NCBI RefSeq assembly: GCF_003012705.1
Contig: NZ_PXYL01000007.1
Coordinates: 248,001 to 312,000 of the forward strand
Direction: 5' to 3'
DNA: 64,000 bases
Source of the DNA: Pseudaminobacter soli (ex Li et al. 2025)
Lineage (GTDB): Bacteria > Pseudomonadota > Alphaproteobacteria > Rhizobiales > Rhizobiaceae
The position numbers and the translations under genes were made by a program. Below the pieces are notes generated by a model. It ran no database searches. It worked only from the letters and a program-made list of their open reading frames with translations, and was not told the origin of the DNA. The first letter of the stretch is position 1, and each line of letters starts with the position of its first letter. Below, piece by piece: positions 12,744 through 21,471 of the stretch.

Positions 12744-14803
12744 ACATCTACACGCTGTCTCCCGACACGCTGATGCTCGCGCGGGATCGGGTGCTTGACT
12801 TCATCCGGCTGGCACGGGAGGAAATCACTGCGCTGATACCTTCGGAGCAATGGGACGAGGACATGTGGCTGGTCGCCGGGGAGTTCGACGAGAAGGGCCA
12901 AAACCACGGTCATCGCATTCTTGCCTTCTACAACAGTGATGCGACCACCTCGAGTCAGCAAGTCGTCAGGGGCGACCCGCTTCACCCGCTCATCAAGGAT
13001 TTTGCCAAGGCATACATCCGCTACATGCACTCGACGTCCCCCGTGGCGTACTCGAACACTCGAAGGCGGATGGGGGCCATCGAATTCATCGAAGCCGCCT
13101 TCAGAAAGCTTGGCTGCGAACCCGCTATTGAGCGCCTCAATGTCGTCATACTGAACGAGGCCGTCGAGCTCGCGCGGCATGGAGTCGGAGCTGGCAGGTA
13201 CTACCAATTCGCCTCAAGCATCCAGGCGGTCTACAGGTTCTGCATGGCGCGGCACTTCCTCGACGCGCCGTTCCAGTGGAAGCATGGGGTGCAAAAGCCG
13301 AAAGACGCGAGCGAGGCCATTGGCGAAGCCGCAAAGGAACGGCGTGACGAGAAGCTGCCAACGCCGGAAGCCTTCCATGCGCTCGCGAAGGTGTTCCGGA
13401 CGTCGACGACGTTCATCGATCGGCTTTATTCGTCCATATGCGCCATTTGCGTGTCGATCCCGATACGGGCTCATGAAGTCCTTCAGCTCCGACTCGATTG
13501 CGAAGTGGAGGGGCGCGTTGTCTCGCCCGAGACTGGCGAGGAAGTCGAGACCTACGGCATCCGGGTCTGGCCCGGCAAGGGCAACCCGCCTCAGGTCAAA
13601 TGGGTTCCGACTGTGATGGTCTCCGTCGTCCGTGAGGCTGTCCAGCGGCTTCGCACGATGTGTGCGTCTGCCCGAGAACTGGCAGCGTGGTATGAAAGAA
13701 ACCCCGGTCAACTTTGGCTGCCGGAAAACCTCGAATCCTGCAGGAAAAGTGGCTGGGTGCCCATCGTAGCCCTGACCGATGTGATGGGCTACCTGGATCC
13801 TTCGGCGATCCGTAAGCGTCTGCGCCATCTGAAGGTTGAGCAGACGTTCGAGAGCGCCAGGCTGAGTTCGCTCGCCCCCGCTCTTCTCGACCTGATGCCG
13901 ACCGACTTTCCGCACTTCAACGGCGACAAGGATCAGCGGTACTCCGAAACGCTTATCGTCCTTTTTAACAACGAAGGTCACGCGCAGCGCGGCACCTGTC
14001 CGGCACTGCTCGACAAGGCGACCGTGTCGAGCTTCGGACACTGGCTGTCTGGCCATGAAAATGGCAAGTGGCCAAGCGTATTCGAGGTGCACGGCTTCAC
14101 CGAGCGCGATGGGAGCAGGATCAAGATCACGACCCACTCGTTCAGGCACTGGCTGAATACAGTCGCCCAGTTCAAGGGCTTGAGCGACCTCGATATCGCC
14201 AAGTGGAGCGGCCGCAACATCGAGCAGAACAAGACCTACAACCATGTGACATCGGAGGAGATCCTCTCACAGATCAGGAAGGCTCTGGACGATGGGACGG
14301 CCAGCGGGCCGATGTTCGAGGCAACCAGGATTCAGGGACCGAACCGTCCCGTCGACCCTCGCGACTTCGTCGAAGCCCAGCTCGGCTCCGCACTCGTGAC
14401 AGACGTCGGCATCTGCGTTCACGACTACTCGTTGCTGCCATGCCAGGCGCACGGCAACTGCGTTGGCTGTTCCGAGAACGTGTTCATCAAGGGCGACCCG
14501 AAGCATCGCGAAAATATCGAGCAGCGCCTGGATCTCGCAAACGTTCAGCTCGCCCATGCTCTCGAAGCCATGGGCGAGGAATTCCATGGGTCCGACCGCT
14601 GGGTGGATGCTCATCGAAGGAACATCGACCGCATGAAACGAATGCTGGCCATACATAACGATCCGTCAATCCCCGATGGCACGGTTGTTGCTCTTCCCGA
14701 CGGCTCGCCGGACAACGAAGTCGCCATGGCTCTGCGGGATCGCGCTGCAGAGGACGAGGATCAGACCCTCCGTGATTTGCTCTCTGGCATGTGGAAGGAC
14801 TGA
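12740..14803 (+). CDS. tyrosine recombinase 3 of the island, large, with Cys-rich tail
   Basis: A 687-residue recombinase, the longest of the trio. Arg I is in PIRAHEVLQLRL (about residue 242), the H-x-x-R box is THSFRHWLNT (about 466), and WSGRNIEQNKTYNH gives Trp in the His position with Tyr (about 500) as nucleophile. Beyond the catalytic domain a tail of about 170 residues holds HDYSLLPCQAHGNCVGC, a likely zinc site, and basic helices. The open frame extends 65 codons upstream, but the ATG at 12740 overlaps the previous stop (ATGA), and the upstream residues are a low-complexity Arg-rich shadow. Confidence 0.85.
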   Translation: MNIYTLSPDTLMLARDRVLDFIRLAREEITALIPSEQWDEDMWLVAGEFDEKGQNHGHRILAFYNSDATTSSQQVVRGDPLHPLIKDFAKAYIRYMHSTSPVAYSNTRRRMGAIEFIEAAFRKLGCEPAIERLNVVILNEAVELARHGVGAGRYYQFASSIQAVYRFCMARHFLDAPFQWKHGVQKPKDASEAIGEAAKERRDEKLPTPEAFHALAKVFRTSTTFIDRLYSSICAICVSIPIRAHEVLQLRLDCEVEGRVVSPETGEEVETYGIRVWPGKGNPPQVKWVPTVMVSVVREAVQRLRTMCASARELAAWYERNPGQLWLPENLESCRKSGWVPIVALTDVMGYLDPSAIRKRLRHLKVEQTFESARLSSLAPALLDLMPTDFPHFNGDKDQRYSETLIVLFNNEGHAQRGTCPALLDKATVSSFGHWLSGHENGKWPSVFEVHGFTERDGSRIKITTHSFRHWLNTVAQFKGLSDLDIAKWSGRNIEQNKTYNHVTSEEILSQIRKALDDGTASGPMFEATRIQGPNRPVDPRDFVEAQLGSALVTDVGICVHDYSLLPCQAHGNCVGCSENVFIKGDPKHRENIEQRLDLANVQLAHALEAMGEEFHGSDRWVDAHRRNIDRMKRMLAIHNDPSIPDGTVVALPDGSPDNEVAMALRDRAAEDEDQTLRDLLSGMWKD

Positions 14804-14805
14804 CC

Positions 14806-15234
14806 ATGGCGAGAGCAAGACTGACGGACAAGGAAGTCGAGATGATCGTCGGGACGCTCGCGTCGTGGAAGGGCACGCTGACGTGGAAGAAGCTTCTCGA
14901 CCGGGTCCAGCCGTTTCTGCGGCGATCCTTCACCCGGCAGGGACTGGACAAGAACGACAGCATCAAGCTGGCCTACGGTCTGGCCAAGGATCGGATTCGA
15001 ACACGCCCAAAGAGAAAAGACGTCGAAAGCGATCTGCCGCCCGAGCTTGCATACGCCCAGCGGCGCATCGACACGCTAACTGCAGAGGTCGCCCGGCTCG
15101 AGGCCGAACGGGAGAGGTTCCTGGAAAGGTTTGCCACCTGGCTGTACAACGCGAGAAGCCGTGGCCTCAGCGAAGCCGATCTAAATCTCGGCCTGCCTCC
15201 GATTGATCGCGGTCCGAGTGAGGTGATGCGATGA
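14806..15234 (+). CDS. small coiled-coil protein of the island (A)
   Basis: 142 residues, no family recognised. The N-terminal half is basic with WKGTLTWKKLLDRV and RRSFTRQGLD, which may form a helical DNA-binding unit. Residues about 82-110 (ELAYAQRRIDTLTAEVARLE and on) are a probable coiled coil. The ATG at 14806 follows GGAAGGA at seven bases; a GTG at 14791 is less likely. It starts two bases after recombinase 3 and ends in an ATGA overlap with the next gene. Its position matches accessory genes of recombinase elements. Confidence 0.7.
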   Translation: MARARLTDKEVEMIVGTLASWKGTLTWKKLLDRVQPFLRRSFTRQGLDKNDSIKLAYGLAKDRIRTRPKRKDVESDLPPELAYAQRRIDTLTAEVARLEAERERFLERFATWLYNARSRGLSEADLNLGLPPIDRGPSEVMR

Positions 15235-15617
15235 GCCTCAACTCCTTCCAGCAGATCAGCGAGGAGAACTTCCTCCGTCTCGAGGCGTACATCGAGAAGA
15301 TGCAGAACGCTGGGCTGAAGCTGCCAAGTCGGGGTGGCAAGGTCAACAAGACGGCCGTCGCCACGGCGTGCGGGTTCAATCGAGAGACGTTCACCCAGAA
15401 CAAGCGCTTCGAGCAGCGGCTGGATGAGGCCGTCGTCACGCTGGGTTTGGAAAGCCCGACTGCACCGGAGCCACCGAGGCGGGATGGAGCCGCCAAGGCG
15501 CGCATTACGATGCTCGAGCAGCAGCTCGCGGCGCTGAGGGGCGAAAACTACGAGCTGCGGCGAAAGCTCGCGAGGTACGAGCATGCGACGCTGACGGGGA
15601 GGCGGGTGATCCCATGA
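15231..15617 (+). CDS. small coiled-coil protein of the island (B), TnpC-like in position
   Basis: 128 residues. The middle, KVNKTAVATACGFNRETFTQN, reads like a helix-turn-helix, and the C-terminal MLEQQLAALRGENYELRRKL is a leucine-zipper-like coiled coil. This build and position resemble TnpC of Tn554, the small protein that biases transposition orientation, but similarity by sequence was not tested. GAGGTGA precedes the ATG. It overlaps both neighbours as ATGA. Confidence 0.7.
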   Translation: MSLNSFQQISEENFLRLEAYIEKMQNAGLKLPSRGGKVNKTAVATACGFNRETFTQNKRFEQRLDEAVVTLGLESPTAPEPPRRDGAAKARITMLEQQLAALRGENYELRRKLARYEHATLTGRRVIP

Positions 15618-17500
15618 CGGCAATCCCGCGCGGTCGCCACATCGTCGAATTCCTTGCCTCGCGACCGGAGTTCGTCGGCGTAGGCAAGGCGACGGCCGCG
15701 CGCCTGTGGGAGCGGTTCGGATCGCACCTCTACGCCATTCTCGGCGATGGCGACGTCGACCGCCTGTCGGAGCTGCTCGACCACAATCAGGCTGCTATCG
15801 TCATCGCGGCTTGGCGGAACCAGCAGGCGCTGGCCGACTGCGTGGTGTTCTTCGACGAGCACGGGATCGAGATCGGCATCTCCCGGAAGGCGGTCGACTT
15901 CTGGGGCGATGAAGCCGTCCTGAAGATGAGGGACAATCCGTATCGGCTGCTGACAGTATGCACATGGCCGCAGGTCGACCGGGTCGCGACAGCTCTTGGC
16001 ATCCGGAAGGACGATCCCCGAAGGCTTGTCGCTGCTGTCGAAAGCGTTCTCTACGACCGCCTCGACCGGAAGCATACCTGGTGTGGCGGATCCGCTCTCG
16101 TCGGTCTCGTGGCAAAGCGGCTCGCCACGACGGCAGAGCACGCCTCGGCGGCGGTGGAACTGGCGGTCGCCGACGGCGCGGCAATCCCGATCGAAGGCGG
16201 CTTCCAGCCTGCGGGCGCTGCCTACATGGAGCGGTTCATCGAAGCCCGGATCGACGGCCATCTCCGAAGCTCGTCCGACCGGGACCTGTTCCTCGATGGC
16301 ATTCGCTCGGAGGACATCGCAAGCTTTCTTGCTGGGTTCGATCCGTCCAGATCTCTGACGGACGAGCAGCGCAAGGCGGTCGAGATGGCAATGCAGAACA
16401 CCTTCTCGCTGCTGATCGGTGGCGCAGGCGTTGGCAAGACCACCGCACTCCGAGCCATCAACGCGGGTGCCCGGCACTTCGGTATGAACGTCTACCAGCT
16501 CGCTATCGCCGGGCGCGCCGCCGGGCGGATTGCCGAGGCTACGGGGCAGCCTGCCCAGACCGTCGCGTCCTGGCTGAAGGGCGTAACCGATGGCCGCATC
16601 GAACTCGGGCGGCATACGCTCGTCATTGTCGACGAGGCCTCAATGCTCGATCTGCCGACGCTCTACCGGATCCTCTTCCATCTTCCGGAAGACGCCCGCT
16701 GCCTGTTGGTTGGCGACACAGCACAGCTCCCGCCGATCGGCTTCGGTCTCACGCTGCACCGCCTTGTCCTCGAGGGTCGGATCCCGAAAACCGAACTCAC
16801 CCGGATCCTGAGAGCTTCGGCGGAATCCGGCATCCCGGAAGTGTCTCTTGCTATACGTCAGGGCCACCTTCCGCCAATCCCCGCATATAATAATGAGTGC
16901 GTCGGCTGCAGCTTCGCGGCGGCCTCGGAAACTCGGATCGTCGAAGCCATCGAGGACATCCTCCATGATCTCCGCGGCGAGGAGGTGCAGGTGGTGGCGG
17001 CTATCTACGCCGGAGCCGCTGGAATCGACGCCATCAACGCTTACTTCCACGAACTGCGGAAGCGGGCTGGCTTTGGCACCATGCATGGCTTCGCCGAGGG
17101 TGATCCCTGTATTTGGAATGTGAACGACTACGACCGCCATCTCTGGAACGGATCGATGGGAATGGTCGCAGGCTTCAATGGCGACGCTGTCGTCGCGATG
17201 TTCGATGGGAAAACCCACCGGATTGGACCGGGCGAGATCCAGAAACTCAGCCTTGCCTACTGTATCAGTGTCCACAAGGCTCAGGGCAGCCAGTTCAGGA
17301 ACGTGGTCATGCCCGTTTTGCCGACGGCGAACATGGATCGGGCAATGATTTACACGGCGGTGACACGGGCGATCGACCGGGTCATCCTCGTGGGTTCCGA
17401 GGTCGGGTTCAGCAAGGGTGTTCGACCACACCCCAAATCACTGGACAGGGACGTGGCGCTCACGCTCAGGTTTAATGAAAATGCGCTAGTGTCGCTGTGA
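15614..17500 (+). CDS. RecD2-like SF1B helicase of the island
   Basis: A 628-residue AAA/UvrD-type ATPase close to RecD2/TraA helicases. An N-terminal region with helix-hairpin-helix-like sequence (FVGVGKATAARLWERFG) precedes motif I GGAGVGKTTAL (about residue 270), motif II VDEASMLD (about 340), motif III GDTAQLPPIG (about 367), and motif VI YTAVTRA (about 580), with SVHKAQGSQF before it. All helicase motifs look intact. RecD2 normally unwinds 5' to 3'. It is translationally coupled to the recombinase operon (ATGA at 15614), so it probably acts in excision, integration or replication of the element rather than in general repair. Confidence 0.88.
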   Translation: MTAIPRGRHIVEFLASRPEFVGVGKATAARLWERFGSHLYAILGDGDVDRLSELLDHNQAAIVIAAWRNQQALADCVVFFDEHGIEIGISRKAVDFWGDEAVLKMRDNPYRLLTVCTWPQVDRVATALGIRKDDPRRLVAAVESVLYDRLDRKHTWCGGSALVGLVAKRLATTAEHASAAVELAVADGAAIPIEGGFQPAGAAYMERFIEARIDGHLRSSSDRDLFLDGIRSEDIASFLAGFDPSRSLTDEQRKAVEMAMQNTFSLLIGGAGVGKTTALRAINAGARHFGMNVYQLAIAGRAAGRIAEATGQPAQTVASWLKGVTDGRIELGRHTLVIVDEASMLDLPTLYRILFHLPEDARCLLVGDTAQLPPIGFGLTLHRLVLEGRIPKTELTRILRASAESGIPEVSLAIRQGHLPPIPAYNNECVGCSFAAASETRIVEAIEDILHDLRGEEVQVVAAIYAGAAGIDAINAYFHELRKRAGFGTMHGFAEGDPCIWNVNDYDRHLWNGSMGMVAGFNGDAVVAMFDGKTHRIGPGEIQKLSLAYCISVHKAQGSQFRNVVMPVLPTANMDRAMIYTAVTRAIDRVILVGSEVGFSKGVRPHPKSLDRDVALTLRFNENALVSL

Positions 17501-17578
17501 GGATGCCCGGAGGAGCACCGCTCGACAACAAACGCGGTCCAAGGCGAATTCCCACGATCGTATCAATGGAGAACTACT

Positions 17579-17890
17579 TTGCAGGAAACCACACGCCAGA
17601 TGGAAGTCTTCTCCGCCGTTGTCTTCGACGAGACGCTGCACTTCCTTACGCTTCCGGATGGCAAGACTGATGAGGGTTGGGGCGTCGCTGGGATCGAAGG
17701 CCTGCTCGACAAGTACCTTGACGATGATGCCGAGCTCGCAAAGCACTTCTTCCGCCGCGTCGATCAGTTGTATCCTGGCGGCTACGATATGACAGTCAAG
17801 ATCAGGGGCGCCAACCTTTACGACATCAGATTATCGCAGGGTGGCGAGACCGAGATTTATCCCAATCGGTTCGTCTTCTTTGAATCCTGA
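17579..17890 (+). CDS. orphan small protein at the island's right side
   Basis: 103 residues, acidic, unrecognised, with aromatic-rich stretches (HFFRRVDQLYPGGYDM, EIYPNRFVFFES). No signal peptide or membrane segment. The TTG at 17579 has ATGGAGA about nine bases upstream; an ATG at 17600 is the alternative. It lies 78 bp after the helicase gene in the same direction and may be read through from it. It ends just before a perfect hairpin. Confidence 0.6.
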   Translation: MQETTRQMEVFSAVVFDETLHFLTLPDGKTDEGWGVAGIEGLLDKYLDDDAELAKHFFRRVDQLYPGGYDMTVKIRGANLYDIRLSQGGETEIYPNRFVFFES

Positions 17891-17932
17891 TCAATTGGGC
17901 TGGCGCTTAATTGCCCATGGCCTGAAATAGAA

Positions 17933-17956
17933 ACGGACTGGCTTTCGCCAGTCCGT
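17933..17956 (+). terminator. perfect 10-bp hairpin after the island genes
   Basis: ACGGACTGGC, loop TTTC, GCCAGTCCGT. The stem is strong but no T-tract follows, so it is either a weak terminator or a DNA or RNA structure of the element end. Confidence 0.55.
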
Positions 17957-18247
17957 CATCGTTCACACGGTCATCGCCGTCCCCGGCTGTACCGTGGATC
18001 CTGAGTACCATGGAAATCGTTCACTGCAAATATCCTAGCGGGTGAATGATGCCCCTCCGGGGCATCAGAGGGGCGGCAATGAGCCCCTGTCTTTGCGGAG
18101 CAAAGAATGTAAACTTTAGCCCAAAAGGGAGGCGTAAAACGGTCGATAGTTTACAGAATGAGAAATGGAGAGATGCTGTACCGATGATAAGCGTCGGAAA
18201 TTGCTTTCGTTCTCTCTCGCAGTTTACATCTATGGTGGTCTTTACCG
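17957..18247. other. structured non-coding tail of the island
   Basis: No gene is supported here. The stretch holds the 9-bp direct repeat ATCGTTCAC (17958-17966 and 18016-18024), three hairpins in a row at 18048-18066, 18069-18088 and 18091-18105, and three copies of an 8-mer: TGTAAACT at 18109-18116 and its complement AGTTTACA at 18148-18155 and 18221-18228. Such repeated short sites in a recombinase element are candidates for recombinase arm or core sites. Confidence 0.55.
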
Positions 18248-18302
18248 TTCTAGAGCATTTTCCAGCCCAGCGGAGCCGCTTGGCGTCGCACAAATGCGGC
18301 TA
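18248..18302 (+). repeat. 55-bp palindromic intergenic repeat, copy 1
   Basis: It matches copy 2 at 41577-41631 (opposite strand) at 46 of 55 positions by hand alignment. The ends GCATTT/AAATGC pair, and an inner stem pairs six of seven positions. The two copies differ at paired positions in a compensating way. Confidence 0.75.
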
Positions 18303-18351
18303 AAACAATAAGATATAGCGGATCAGGGCATCCGTCAGGATGGCCGCCGCT

Positions 18352-20046
18352 CTAAGCGCGGTCATCCAGCTGCGGTTTCGGCGACTGCTGGCCCTTGTCG
18401 AAAGCGGTCGCCACGTCTTCGAGGTCGTCGAAGATCATTGCCTCGCCTACTTTCTGGAGCAGGCCCGCCCGCTCCAGAATGTCAGTCGGCTCGATATGCA
18501 GTTCAGCAAGGCCGAAGGCGAGGCCGCGTTCGGCGCATGCCTCCCGGATCTCTTCCAGCATTTCTGCCGCCGTCGAATCGATCTGGACGATGGCACTTGC
18601 GTCGAGCACGAACCATCGCGTGTCCTTGGGAAGGCCTTCCAGGATCGCTCTCAGCCGCGCTTTCACGTAATCCACGTTGAAGAACAGCAGGCTTCCCTGG
18701 ATCAGGCAGATCGCCAGGCCGGAAACGGGCCGGGCCAGCTTCGACCTGTGCAGCTTGTAGAAGCCGTGCTGGCCGGGGATTTGGCCGAGCAGGGCGTCCC
18801 GCGGGCGCATCTCCTTCAGAAGCACGTAAAGCAGGGTGCCCGCGACGGCGATCACCACTCCTTGGAGCACGCCAAGGCTGATTGCGCCCCACATGCCGAT
18901 CAGCGCAAAGGCGAACTCCAACTTGCTGATGTGCCAGATCTCGCGCAGGCTTTTGACGTCGATGAGGCTGATCGCGGCAGCGACAAGGATGGCGCCGAGC
19001 GCCGGTTGGGGCATCAGCCTGAGTGCATCGTTGAGATAGAAAAGCGAGATCGTAAGCGCCAGCGCGGCCACAAGCCCGGCCAGCTGCGAGCGGCCGCCAA
19101 CCGAGATGTTGGTTGCGGTGCGCGAGTCCGAAACGGTTACCGGAAAGCCGCTGAACAGGCCCGATGCGATGTTGGCCGCCCCGAAGCCGTTGAGTTCGGC
19201 ATTGGCGTCCACTTCCAATTTCTCGCGCGCGGCAAAGCTTCGCGCGGTAACGAGCCCCGAGCCGAAGCCGACCAGCCAGACGGCGGCGCCCCCTAACAGA
19301 AGATCCCTGGCGGATATTGTCGGTGAGAGTGGGAAGGAGAGGGCAGGAAGCGACCGGGGCAGGGTGCCCACCACCTTGATGCCCCTGCCTTCGAAGTCGA
19401 AAAGCGCCGAGGCCGCAACGGCGATGACGACGACCACCACCGGGCCGGGAATTGGCGAGCGCTTGAGCGCAATCAGGATGACCAGCATCGCAACGCCGAA
19501 CAAGACTGACGGCCAGTGGATCGAACTGGATTTTTGCAGCAGTTCCACCAAGGGCGGGATGAGCCCGTCGGACTCGATGCGCAGGCCCGTGAACCGTCCT
19601 ATCTGACCTACAAGGATGGAAATGGAAATTCCGCTGATGAAGCCGACCAGGATCGGCTTCGACAGGAATGCGGCCAGCACCCCAAGGCGAAGCCTGCTGC
19701 CGATGAGGCAGTAAACGCCAACGACCAGGGCCAGCGCCGACGCGACCACGACACGATCCCGGGGCGTGTTTGCCATCGTGTTCGCAAGTACTGCGGCCAG
19801 CACCGTCATCGTCGCGGCATCCGGCCCGACGATGAGTTTGCGCGAGGGGCCGAATAGGGCGTATCCGACGAGCGGCAGGATGCTCGAATAGACGCCCACT
19901 TCCGGCGGCAAGCCGGCGATCGCGGGATAGGCAATCGCGCTTGGAATAGCCACGGCGGCGATTGCGAGGCCGGCGGTCACGTCGTTACGGATCCAGGCGG
20001 ACTGATAGCCTCTCAGGCTGGTCAGAACGGGAAGCCGGCCAAGCAC
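18352..20046 (-). CDS. SulP family anion transporter with STAS domain
   Basis: A 564-residue inner-membrane permease of the SLC26/SulP family. About 10-14 hydrophobic segments include the family stretches AIAAVAIPSAIAYPAIAGLPP and LFGPSRKLIVGPDAATM. The cytoplasmic STAS domain fills the last 130 residues (WFVLDASAIVQIDSTAAEML). Substrates in the family include sulfate, bicarbonate and dicarboxylates; this one cannot be assigned. The start is GTG at 20046 with GAGGAGGAGG ahead of it. It is the last gene of a leftward block and meets the island end-on. Confidence 0.9.
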   Translation of the reverse strand: MLGRLPVLTSLRGYQSAWIRNDVTAGLAIAAVAIPSAIAYPAIAGLPPEVGVYSSILPLVGYALFGPSRKLIVGPDAATMTVLAAVLANTMANTPRDRVVVASALALVVGVYCLIGSRLRLGVLAAFLSKPILVGFISGISISILVGQIGRFTGLRIESDGLIPPLVELLQKSSSIHWPSVLFGVAMLVILIALKRSPIPGPVVVVVIAVAASALFDFEGRGIKVVGTLPRSLPALSFPLSPTISARDLLLGGAAVWLVGFGSGLVTARSFAAREKLEVDANAELNGFGAANIASGLFSGFPVTVSDSRTATNISVGGRSQLAGLVAALALTISLFYLNDALRLMPQPALGAILVAAAISLIDVKSLREIWHISKLEFAFALIGMWGAISLGVLQGVVIAVAGTLLYVLLKEMRPRDALLGQIPGQHGFYKLHRSKLARPVSGLAICLIQGSLLFFNVDYVKARLRAILEGLPKDTRWFVLDASAIVQIDSTAAEMLEEIREACAERGLAFGLAELHIEPTDILERAGLLQKVGEAMIFDDLEDVATAFDKGQQSPKPQLDDRA

Positions 20047-20151
20047 TGCGGACTCCTCCTCCTCGCAAGGTCCAAGTTCCGCCCGGGGCTGGCGCGCGGC
20101 AATCGCCCCTCATTTTCCGAATATCGCGGGTCGACCTAGCCGAAGGCCCGA

Positions 20152-20985
20152 TCAGTACTCTTGCGGCGCAAAGAACGCATCGCGAAGGCTGGCCTGGTCG
20201 TCATAGGCGTCCTTGGTCGATCTGCTAGGCAGCACGACCGGCTTGTTCGGCGCTTTCTCGTACGGGATCAGCTTCAGGATCTGCGAAATACAGTTGAGGC
20301 GTGCGCGGCGCTTGTTGTCGGAGCGCACGACATACCAGGGCGCGTGCTCGGTATGGGTTGCGTGCAACATGCTGTCGCGAGCTCTCGAATAGTCATACCA
20401 GCGCCGGTACGACTCCAGATCCATCGGGCTCAGCTTCCATTGGCGCAACGGGTCGTCTATGCGCGCCTCGAACCGCTTTTTCTGCTCCTTCATCCCGACC
20501 TCAAGCCAGAGCTTGATCAGAAGGATGCCGCCATCGACGACGTATTTCTCGATTTCCGGGCACAGTTTCAGGAAGCGGTGATATTCGCTGTCGGTGCAAT
20601 AGCCCATCACATGTTCGACGCCGGCCCGGTTGTACCAGCTGCGGTCAAAAATGACGATTTCGCCGCCCGCCGGGAAATGGGCCATATAGCGCTGCATGAA
20701 CATCTGGGTCTTTTCGCGGTCGGACGGGGCGGGAAGAGCCACGACCCGGAACACGCGCGGGCTCACCTTCTCGGTCAATGCCTTGATGGTGCCGCCCTTG
20801 CCGGCAGCGTCTCGGCCCTCGAACAGGATGATGACGCGCAGTCCCTTGAATTTCACCCATTCCTGAAGGTCGCAGAGCTTTACCTGGAGCTTGCGCAGCT
20901 CCTTGAGGTAGGTCTTGCGGTCCATCTGCTCGAGTTCTTTGCGGTTTGCCTTCTTGTCCAACATGGGAACACCGTTCTTTGTCAC
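20152..20985 (-). CDS. ppk2: polyphosphate kinase 2
   Basis: A 277-residue PPK2, which phosphorylates nucleoside diphosphates using polyphosphate, or the reverse. Walker A is FEGRDAAGKGGTIKAL, Walker B is VIFDRSWYNRAGVEHVMGYC, and the lid region is RFEARIDDPLRQWKLSPMD. The size fits the one-domain class. The start is GTG at 20985 or ATG at 20964; neither has a good ribosome binding site, and the stop of the upstream gene lies only 12 bp before the GTG, so coupling is likely. Confidence 0.92.
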   Translation of the reverse strand: MTKNGVPMLDKKANRKELEQMDRKTYLKELRKLQVKLCDLQEWVKFKGLRVIILFEGRDAAGKGGTIKALTEKVSPRVFRVVALPAPSDREKTQMFMQRYMAHFPAGGEIVIFDRSWYNRAGVEHVMGYCTDSEYHRFLKLCPEIEKYVVDGGILLIKLWLEVGMKEQKKRFEARIDDPLRQWKLSPMDLESYRRWYDYSRARDSMLHATHTEHAPWYVVRSDNKRRARLNCISQILKLIPYEKAPNKPVVLPSRSTKDAYDDQASLRDAFFAPQEY

Positions 20986-20997
20986 GACGAAGGGCGC

Positions 20998-21471
20998 TTA
21001 ATGCCAGCTCAAGGTTACTCCGATTTTCCCCGGAACTCCGCCGGGATATTCGACGGTCTGATAACGGATCTTGTAGCCGCGCGGCTTCAGGTGCTCTTGC
21101 CAGAGCTCATAGATTTCGCGCGGGATTCCCGTCAGCGTGTCTTCCCAGCCCGGTTCGTTCTGATTGAGGGCGCGTCCACCATCGGTGCATAACTCGTTGG
21201 GGAAACGGTAGACCTCGATCTCGGTGAGGCCATTGTTTACCGCTCGCTGGATTACGCCGGCGGCTAGCTTGATCCTTTCCTCCCGGGTAAGCCCGGAAGG
21301 CTTGCGCAGCTTTTCGATCAGCTGCTTCTTTTCGTCCTCGATGTGCTTTGCCCGCTGCATCGCTTCGGAGGCTTTCTCGCCTTCGATCACCGCAAGCTTC
21401 CGCATCACATCCTTGGCGGTCGGCAGCATCTGCTCGATGTCGTCGCCTTTCGTGGGATCGGTAGTAGTCAT
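20998..21471 (-). CDS. hypothetical protein upstream of ppk2
   Basis: 157 soluble residues, unrecognised. The middle is a charged helix (RAKHIEDEKKQLIEKL), followed by LTREERIKLAAGVIQRAVNNGL and a C-terminal part rich in Tyr and Pro (EYPGGVPGKIGVTLSWH). An AAGG site precedes the ATG. It lies 12 bp from ppk2 on the same strand, so the two are probably one unit. Confidence 0.7.
   Translation of the reverse strand: MTTTDPTKGDDIEQMLPTAKDVMRKLAVIEGEKASEAMQRAKHIEDEKKQLIEKLRKPSGLTREERIKLAAGVIQRAVNNGLTEIEVYRFPNELCTDGGRALNQNEPGWEDTLTGIPREIYELWQEHLKPRGYKIRYQTVEYPGGVPGKIGVTLSWH

Larger units (their letters stand above)
9840..18302. mobile_element. putative integrative element: recombinase trio, coiled-coil proteins and RecD2-like helicase
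   Basis: The block between ssb and the sulP gene holds three unrelated-length tyrosine recombinases, two small proteins, a helicase and one orphan gene, all on the plus strand, plus a structured non-coding tail. None of this belongs to the housekeeping neighbourhood uvrA-ssb-gyrA. The layout recalls Tn554 (tnpA, tnpB, tnpC) and RIT (recombinase-in-trio) elements but adds a helicase. Boundaries are approximate: TGCAAACTAGC at 9840-9850 and TGTAAACTTTAGC at 18109-18121 are the only similar end sequences I found, and they are not identical. No cargo such as resistance or metabolism genes is seen. Confidence 0.55.

Noticed and set aside
18021-18303. Open frames of 85-90 codons on both strands in the island tail
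   Set aside because: They lie over hairpins and repeats, have no clear ribosome binding site and no recognised family.
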